DNA from: Pyxicephalus adspersus
Lineage: Eukaryota; Chordata; Amphibia; Anura; Pyxicephalidae
DNA: 64,000 nt
Reading direction: 5' to 3'
Assembly (NCBI RefSeq): GCF_032062135.1
Contig: NC_092869.1
Location: 47,474,163-47,538,162 of the forward strand
Made by a program: the position numbers and the translations under genes. The notes under the pieces are model-generated. The model worked only from the letters and a program-made list of their open reading frames with translations. It was not told the origin of the DNA and did not search any database. The number at the start of each line of letters is the position of its first letter. Positions within the stretch are counted from its first letter, which is position 1. Positions 58,626 through 64,000 of this stretch are shown here, piece by piece.

Positions 58626-58671
58626 TTCTCCTGAGGAAGCGATCAGTGGTTCCACGAAACGCGTAGAGAAC
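58626..58671 (+). repeat. hammerhead-like dispersed motif, copy 11
   Basis: CTGAGGA (58631-58637), an extra A and a spacer, a GTGG/CCAC hairpin, then an undecayed GAAACGCGTA (58656-58665). Outer arms TTCTC (58626-58630) and GAGAA (58666-58670) pair perfectly over 5 bp. This stem I sequence shares nothing with the CCC/GGG arms of copies 4, 6 and 9 yet keeps the pairing. Confidence 0.6.
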
Positions 58672-59067
58672 AAAATATCCACCAGAGTTCCCCCAATCAT
58701 CTATATGTCATGGGATGGGAGAGCATGGTTTTTCTTCAAAAGCTCCCTATACACTTGGAGATATGCTTCTAAAGATGGCCATGTTTTTATCTATATATTT
58801 TTTGGAAAGGTAAACAATAAATGGTAATGTATTATGTCATTTTAATAAATTATTGTTAATTAAATGAATCAATTATTTATTACTGCCTAAAAAGTCCCAT
58901 AGTTTTGGGTTTTTTTGGGGGGTCTTTGCATATATATAGACAACATTAACTACACCTAATTCCCATCATCTGATTTTAAATGATCTGCCTGTATTTTCTA
59001 ACTGCAGATTTTATTTCTAAATCAAAATGTATTTCTTAGGAAACCTTTTTAGTTTTGAATATAATGT
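58672..59067. other. unassigned sequence
   Basis: A/T-rich, no gene or repeat boundary. Confidence 0.4.
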
Positions 59068-59870
59068 GGAGATCCCTGACCACTAGAGTTATACACTAAA
59101 GTGAAACCACCATCTTAGTATTATATAGGTTCTCATTGTATCACCAAAACAGCTCCTAATAATTAAGGCATGGACTCCACAAGACCTCCGAAGGTGCCCT
59201 GTGGTATCCAGCACCAAGACGTTAGCAGCAGATCCTTCAAGTCACCTTGCCTTTCTCAGCCTGCCTTAATTCCATAGAGCACCCTACTGCCTCCACCAGC
59301 CTGCCTTACTCCCATAGTGCACCCTGCTGCCTCCACCAGCCCGCCTTGCTCCCATAGTGCACCCTACTGCCTCCACCAGCCTGCCTTACTCCCATAGTGC
59401 ACCCTACTGCCTCCATCGGCCTGCCTTACTCCCATAGTGCACCCTGCTGCCTCCACCAGCCCGCCTTGCTCCCATAGTGCACCCTACTGCCTTCACCGGC
59501 CTGCCTTACTCCCATAGTGCACCTTACTGCCTCCAAGGGCCTGCCTTACTCCCATAGTGCACCCTTCTGCCTCCCCCAGCCTACTTTCTTTCAATGCACC
59601 CAACCATACACATGTTCTAAAGGATTCATTAGACCTGGCCATCATCTTCTATTGCTTCATGGTCCAGTTCTGATTCTTATGTGCTATTGACAGGAGCCTA
59701 TCGTAATTCATTCTTGTCCTTCCTTGTACCATCATTGTGGAGATCTCTGACCTATTTATGCTGCTGAAATCCAAAAAGAGTCGTATGCATCAGTGAAACC
59801 ACCTTTATAGTACTATATAGGTCCTCCTTGTACTCCTTGTACTACCAAAACGGTTTTTATGAGATCAGAC
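59068..59870 (+). repeat. diverged duplication flanking a satellite
   Basis: 59068-59160 (GTGGAGATCCCTGACC, AGTGAAACCACCATCTTAGT, TATATAGGTTCTC, ACCAAAACAG) recurs at 59738-59852 (GTGGAGATCTCTGACC, AGTGAAACCACCTTTATAGT, TATATAGGTCCTC, ACCAAAACGG), about 690 bp apart. The 40-bp satellite lies between the two. The later copy has a small insertion. Confidence 0.75.
59260..59579 (+). repeat. 40-bp satellite, eight units
   Basis: Exactly eight head-to-tail units of 40 bp (CCTGCCTTACTCCCATAGTG plus CACCCTACTGCCTCCACCAG). A two-unit subpattern (CCTGCC... then CCCGCC...GCTCCC) repeats, suggesting an 80- to 120-bp amplification step. Pyrimidine-rich on the plus strand. Confidence 0.95.
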
Positions 59871-61106
59871 CAGACAGGCTCCTTCCCAATCACAGATGGA
59901 TCAGGGAGCTACAAGCACCCACAGGACCACTTTGGAGACAATTTTGGGGATGTTCTGACTCATCCAGCCATACCAAATCGGCTCTTGTCAGAGTCACTCA
60001 GATCTTCACACTTGTCCATTTTTCCTGCATCCAACACATCACCTTCAAGAACTGACCATTCCTTTGCTGCGTAATATATACCTCTCGTCCCGGTCAGGGG
60101 CCATTGTACCAATGTTATGACTTCACCTCTCAGTGGGTTAGATATTTTTGCTGATTAGTATTAGAAAATAGCAAAATGTTCTTAAATTCCATCTTTAGGC
60201 ATTCCTTGCCAGGCCAATAGCTCTTCATATCTAGCCAAGGTCTGAGCTTAAAAAATTAGTGTAAAACATATATTCATTATGCCACCTAACAGTTGTACTG
60301 CCAGACAGATAATGGAATCTTTGCTGGGAACGCTTGGAGCTCTTCTACAATGTTGCCAAGCGTTCCAGCAATTGTGAAATATTATCTCCCGTGAAAAGAC
60401 ATAGAAGAAAAAAAGCAGAGACAACTTGGCTGATGGCTCACACGGTGCTTTATCTTCTGTAAATGAGTCACATGTAATAATTACCCAGGTTTCAGGCTTC
60501 ACTAGGTCCATGTCAGCTAATTAATTAATTATACATCTGCTCTGGGCTGCCTGGATTCAGCAGAACAGGATGTGTGCTTATTAGCTGACTGAACTAATAC
60601 AGTGGAGCCTTTGTTAGATAGGAGTCTACTGTATGCTAATATCGGATCATTTTTCGATGAATTAACAGGTTTACAATCCTGAATACAACCTTCAGCTTTT
60701 TTTTATTGCTCTTGTTTCTCTAGGGGATGTCTGCTGGTTAATAAAGTTAACCAAAGCTGTCCCTGCCAAGAAGCAAAGATGGTACCATGAACTCATAAGA
60801 TGCCCTCTGGTGGATGTCGGATATATTGCATGGTTTAGCATGGGCTGGAGTAGTGGGGGTGGGCTTTTAAAGAGACCTTGTCAGCAATTAAAAAAAGTTC
60901 CAAGTAAAAGCATAGAAAAAAAATGTTTGCAAGGTGTCATTCAACTGACTAGATAATGTGTCTATGCCTGAAGAGTCAACCTAGCACTGCCACCTCCCTA
61001 TTTGCATAGCCCTTTGCTCTTCTGGGATTGTCTAACTGTTTTCTTTGCTGACCTAGGTCTTACTTAACTGTTTGCAAAGCTGCCAGAGGAAGAGCAAAGA
61101 AGAATA
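59871..61106. other. unassigned sequence
   Basis: No gene or repeat boundary recognised; 60250-60700 looks like unique sequence. Confidence 0.4.
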
Positions 61107-61114
61107 CTATAGAG

Positions 61115-61389
61115 TAGTGTTTCTTGACCTTTTTAACATGGGTAAACCCCTTGAAATACCTTTCAGGTCTTCAGGGAAGCCCGGCTATACTTACTATATC
61201 TACAGATCACAGTATATTAGTGTGGTGCTCAGGGGGAAGAATTCATCTTACATTGCTAGCCATTGGGAAGAATATGACCCTTACAGATAGCCAAAAAGAT
61301 CATTGGGGTCACCTTTACTGACATGAGGGGTGCAAACTGATCAAGGAACCCCCAGCAACCTCTAGAGTAACCCTGGTTAAGAAGCTCTG
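61115..61389 (+). mobile_element. hAT-type MITE, complete copy with perfect target duplication
   Basis: It runs from TAGTGTTTCTTGACCTTTTT to CCTGGTTAAGAAGCTCTG (ends consistent with CAGTGTTTCTCAACC) and is flanked by a perfect 8-bp repeat CTATAGAG (61107-61114 and 61390-61397). At 275 bp it defines the full length of the family with copies at 18264, 24053, 49423 and 63264. Non-coding and mobilised in trans. Confidence 0.92.
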
Positions 61390-61397
61390 CTATAGAG

Positions 61398-63099
61398 AGT
61401 CACGTGAATAGAGTTATAGCATAGACTCTGCTGGATATGCTGACATTACATCCAAGATGACCACATCCAACAGCTGCCTTGGGGCTTTTAGATGTTGAGA
61501 AGGCTTTTACACAGAAATACCATGCATAAAATATCCTGAATGCATATAACTCTGAGTTTCTCTATAGCCCTAGCAAGAACAATCTCTAATCTGATCTGCT
61601 ATCCAGTCATGCCACAAGCACCATGGACAGGACCGAGAGACCAGGGTGGAAGATTTTGCCCACTTGGACCAGTAAAGAATAAAAATGCTTGGCCAGTGGC
61701 ACCTCAGTGGAGATACTACCACATTTATCCCTCAGTATTGAAACCTGCCGCCATTGACAGCAACAGGACATTATGAATTTTTCAGCAATCTTCCTGCATC
61801 TGCTTTGCAGTTCTGAAATGTAATGCAACCAATGTAGAGACTTGGAATGGAAGTTGTGATAATTGTGTTTACATATTTTAAGACAGGACACAAAGTCTCA
61901 AGCAGAATTATTTAATTGTCGATCAGAACAAGTCACTTTTACACATATTCTTCCCCTAAAAGAAACCCAACCAAGTCTTATACTTTGCTGTATTTTACTT
62001 TGCTTCCATAAGTCTTGCAAAATAGAGACTGATGAGTCCCCACAACATGTTGAATATTAAAATGTTGTGACTTTGATTGTGGGTAGTAAATGTATAATGC
62101 TTGTTAAACATTGGTGGTGCCTACCTATCTATACTAGACCAGACTCGACCTTTGTTCAACCTACCAGCAAGCTTCTTCCCCACCACCACTTGGTTCTACC
62201 CTTTAAATATAGTCCAGGGCTCTAACAATGCTTTAAATTTCATGTAACAGGAGGAACTAAGAGCCAAAAGAAATAATTGTGGCCTGGAAGACAGTGCACC
62301 TCCAGGGATTTGTAGCCATACCATTTGGAGGAGAAGGAAGGAATTGCTGGCCTGTAGCACAAAATGTGGCCATTTTAACTACCTATAACAGTTGTTTTGT
62401 TTTTTTGGTAGTATTATCTCTTTAAATCTGCTCAAATCCTTCTCTGCTCTCAGATTCAGCAGTCATGAACCTATACACAGCACCGGGCCCCTGGGGTATT
62501 CTGGGATTCTTCAGCCTCCGAGTCTTCTCTAAAGATCACTTGCTTCTATTAGATGCTTCCTATTGAGGCTGGTCACAAATCTCGGCATTGCCTATTTGCA
62601 GAAGAGAACTCCAGGGATGTGCGGCTTATTGTGAGGACTAGATAGGAGAGGCCAGCTATTTCTCGTTCTCTCACATACACAATCAGCCGATGGGAATACA
62701 AATATTAATCCCCGAGGCTTCATGCAGAGGCCGTTATCTGTTTATCTTTGCTGTGAATGGCATCATGGTATATTTCATTATGTCTCTGCAAAATCTTTCC
62801 ATAGATTCCGATATCTTTTAACTCTGAATACATGATTCTAAATAGAAAAAGCCACACAATTTAATGGCTCAAAAAGGAAATGTTCATTCACAGCACACAC
62901 AAGAAGATGTTTCCCGCACATCTGCATTTAAAGATATATTGACAACTAAATATAATGGTTACATCATATCGCTGGGATTAGGAAATAATAATATCACTGG
63001 GAGTACATCCTGCACAATACAAAAGAAATGCATTGGTATTGGAAAACTAACAGTCTATTTACAACCTAAATATTGTGGATGTATTTATTCACTAATTAC
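61398..63099. other. unassigned sequence
   Basis: Contains the motif copy at 62028. Short ORFs only; 62500-63100 looks unique. Confidence 0.4.
62024..62053 (+). repeat. hammerhead-like motif, copy 12 (partial)
   Basis: GAGACTGATGAGTCCC followed by ACAACATGTTG. It matches the right half of copy 1 (GATGATGAGTCCC, AAAATGTGTTG), i.e. the stem II hairpin GACT/AGTC plus a decayed GAAACGCGTT. The first core (CTGANGA at the left) is not preserved. Confidence 0.35.
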
Positions 63100-63640
63100 A
63101 TCCCTGTGAATAGAGCCTATCCACTTACTGGAGACCTGCAACTTCACATATCCACTCAGAACAATAGGTCCCTTGGATATATGAAATAGTCATATAGTAG
63201 TGACATCAATGAGAATGAAGCCTATCACTAGAGACAAACTAGTCGCATCACAAAGAACTGGTCCAGCTTTTTTCAACATTTTTAACATGGAGGGAACCTT
63301 GAAAAAACCTTAGGTTAGGAAACCCCCCTATAATTACTATTTCCACAGATTAGAGTGCATTAATTGTGTACTAAGAATTCCTCTTACATTGCTTTACAAC
63401 CATTTACAACAATAATATCAGAAAGGATATAAACAATTCATTTAGTAATGGCACTACTGAGAATGCAGCCAATCAGTTTACTAAAAAACCAATGACATCA
63501 CAGAATGCAGCCTATCCATTCACTAGAGACTAGTGACATCACTGAGAATGCAAAATATCCAATCACGTGACATCACTGAGAATGCTGCCTATCCAATCAC
63601 TAGGGACCAGTGACATCAGCTAGAATGCAGCCCATTTGCT
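63100..63640 (+). repeat. short-period tandem array interrupted by a MITE
   Basis: Units of about 45-50 bp share CACTGAGAATGCAGCCTATC, CA(T/C)TCACTAGAGAC and AGTGACATCA. They occur at 63100-63260 and 63430-63640, with a hAT-type MITE fragment (63264-63398) between the two groups. Confidence 0.75.
63264..63398 (+). mobile_element. hAT-type MITE, 3'-truncated copy
   Basis: Starts CAGCTTTTTTCAACATTTTT and carries the left body (ACATGGAGGGAACC, CCTATAATTACTATTTCCAC, AATTCCTCTTACATTGCT) but ends before the inner and right parts. Confidence 0.75.
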
Positions 63641-64000
63641 TGCACAATACATGGGATTGATGCATTTAACATGTTCAAATAACTGAAGCTAGCTCCCCAA
63701 GAACTATGACATACACAAATAAAAAAAGAAAACATGTATTAAAGCCTTCATGTTGATGCTCAACAGGTACATCAAAGGGAAGGAAACAAACGTTTTTTAA
63801 TCACAATGTGAGTTGTCCCCCACCCTCCTTTCCTTCCCCTTTAAAACGTATTACTGGCACACATTTCCCAGATTATAGCTACCAGTTGCCTACAGAGTCT
63901 TATTTTGAAATAATAAAAAAGCCAAACAAAAGAAACTACAAAAAATGAGATTTTTTTGCTGGATAATAGCTCAAGCCTGGAAGCCTCTCTGCAAGTACAA
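63641..64000. other. unassigned sequence
   Basis: A/T-rich, no gene; it continues beyond the window. Confidence 0.4.

Overview
This window looks like vertebrate, most probably anuran amphibian (frog), non-coding DNA, either intergenic or from a large intron. The evidence is the A/T-rich background, the absence of any convincing multi-exon host gene, and a dense layer of interspersed repeats of types I associate with frog genomes: tRNA-derived SINEs ending in a GCTATATAAATA tail, hAT and TTAA-ended MITEs, a degenerate mariner, a Tc1 remnant and solo LTRs. The species cannot be fixed from sequence alone. I see no rRNA gene, functional tRNA gene, CRISPR array, operon or bacterial feature.

Layout. 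1-8.4 kb: a 572-bp fold-back hAT-like element with a perfect 8-bp target duplication (1513-2084), mariner copy 1 (3574-4643) and a TTAA-ended MITE (6109-6525). 8.4-14 kb: mostly unassigned sequence. 14.2-19 kb: a long interspersed repeat split by a solo LTR (14432-15129), an unassigned minus-strand ORF (16190-16459), a four-unit tandem array (16.6-17.3 kb), a hAT-type MITE and a minus-strand SINE. 20-29 kb: a series of small palindromic MITEs and an (AT)n tract. 30.8-33.7 kb: two regions of local tandem duplication. 36-38.1 kb: mariner copy 2 and a solo LTR 19 bp apart. 39.2-41.9 kb: a decayed repeat-borne gene of a metazoan family whose function I cannot name, split in frame by a 1290-bp hAT-like element that itself carries internal tandem repeats. 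44-45.3 kb: a Tc1 remnant and a 30-bp VNTR. 46-64 kb: more hAT elements, a plus-strand SINE, an LTR fragment, a 40-bp x 8 satellite inside a larger duplication, and a short tandem array near the right end.

The most interesting signal is a short motif found about twelve times on both strands (2.6, 7.9, 12.1, 22.9, 23.6, 46.9, 56.1, 56.9, 57.3, 57.4, 58.6 and 62.0 kb). It has a constant core, CTGANGA, then a variable hairpin, then GAAAC, GCGT and any base except G, and its outer arms pair with compensating changes between copies. That is the layout of a hammerhead ribozyme. The copy at 56851-56897 keeps every conserved core position, while most others carry an extra A after the first core and CpG decay. 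I treat this as a hypothesis, with an ordinary conserved repeat core as the alternative.

The genes do not work together as a pathway. What can be read is a history of insertions: elements inside elements, target duplications that give the order of events, two unrelated repeat types sharing one 3' tail (suggesting mobilisation by one LINE machinery), and internal deletions that disabled both mariner copies.
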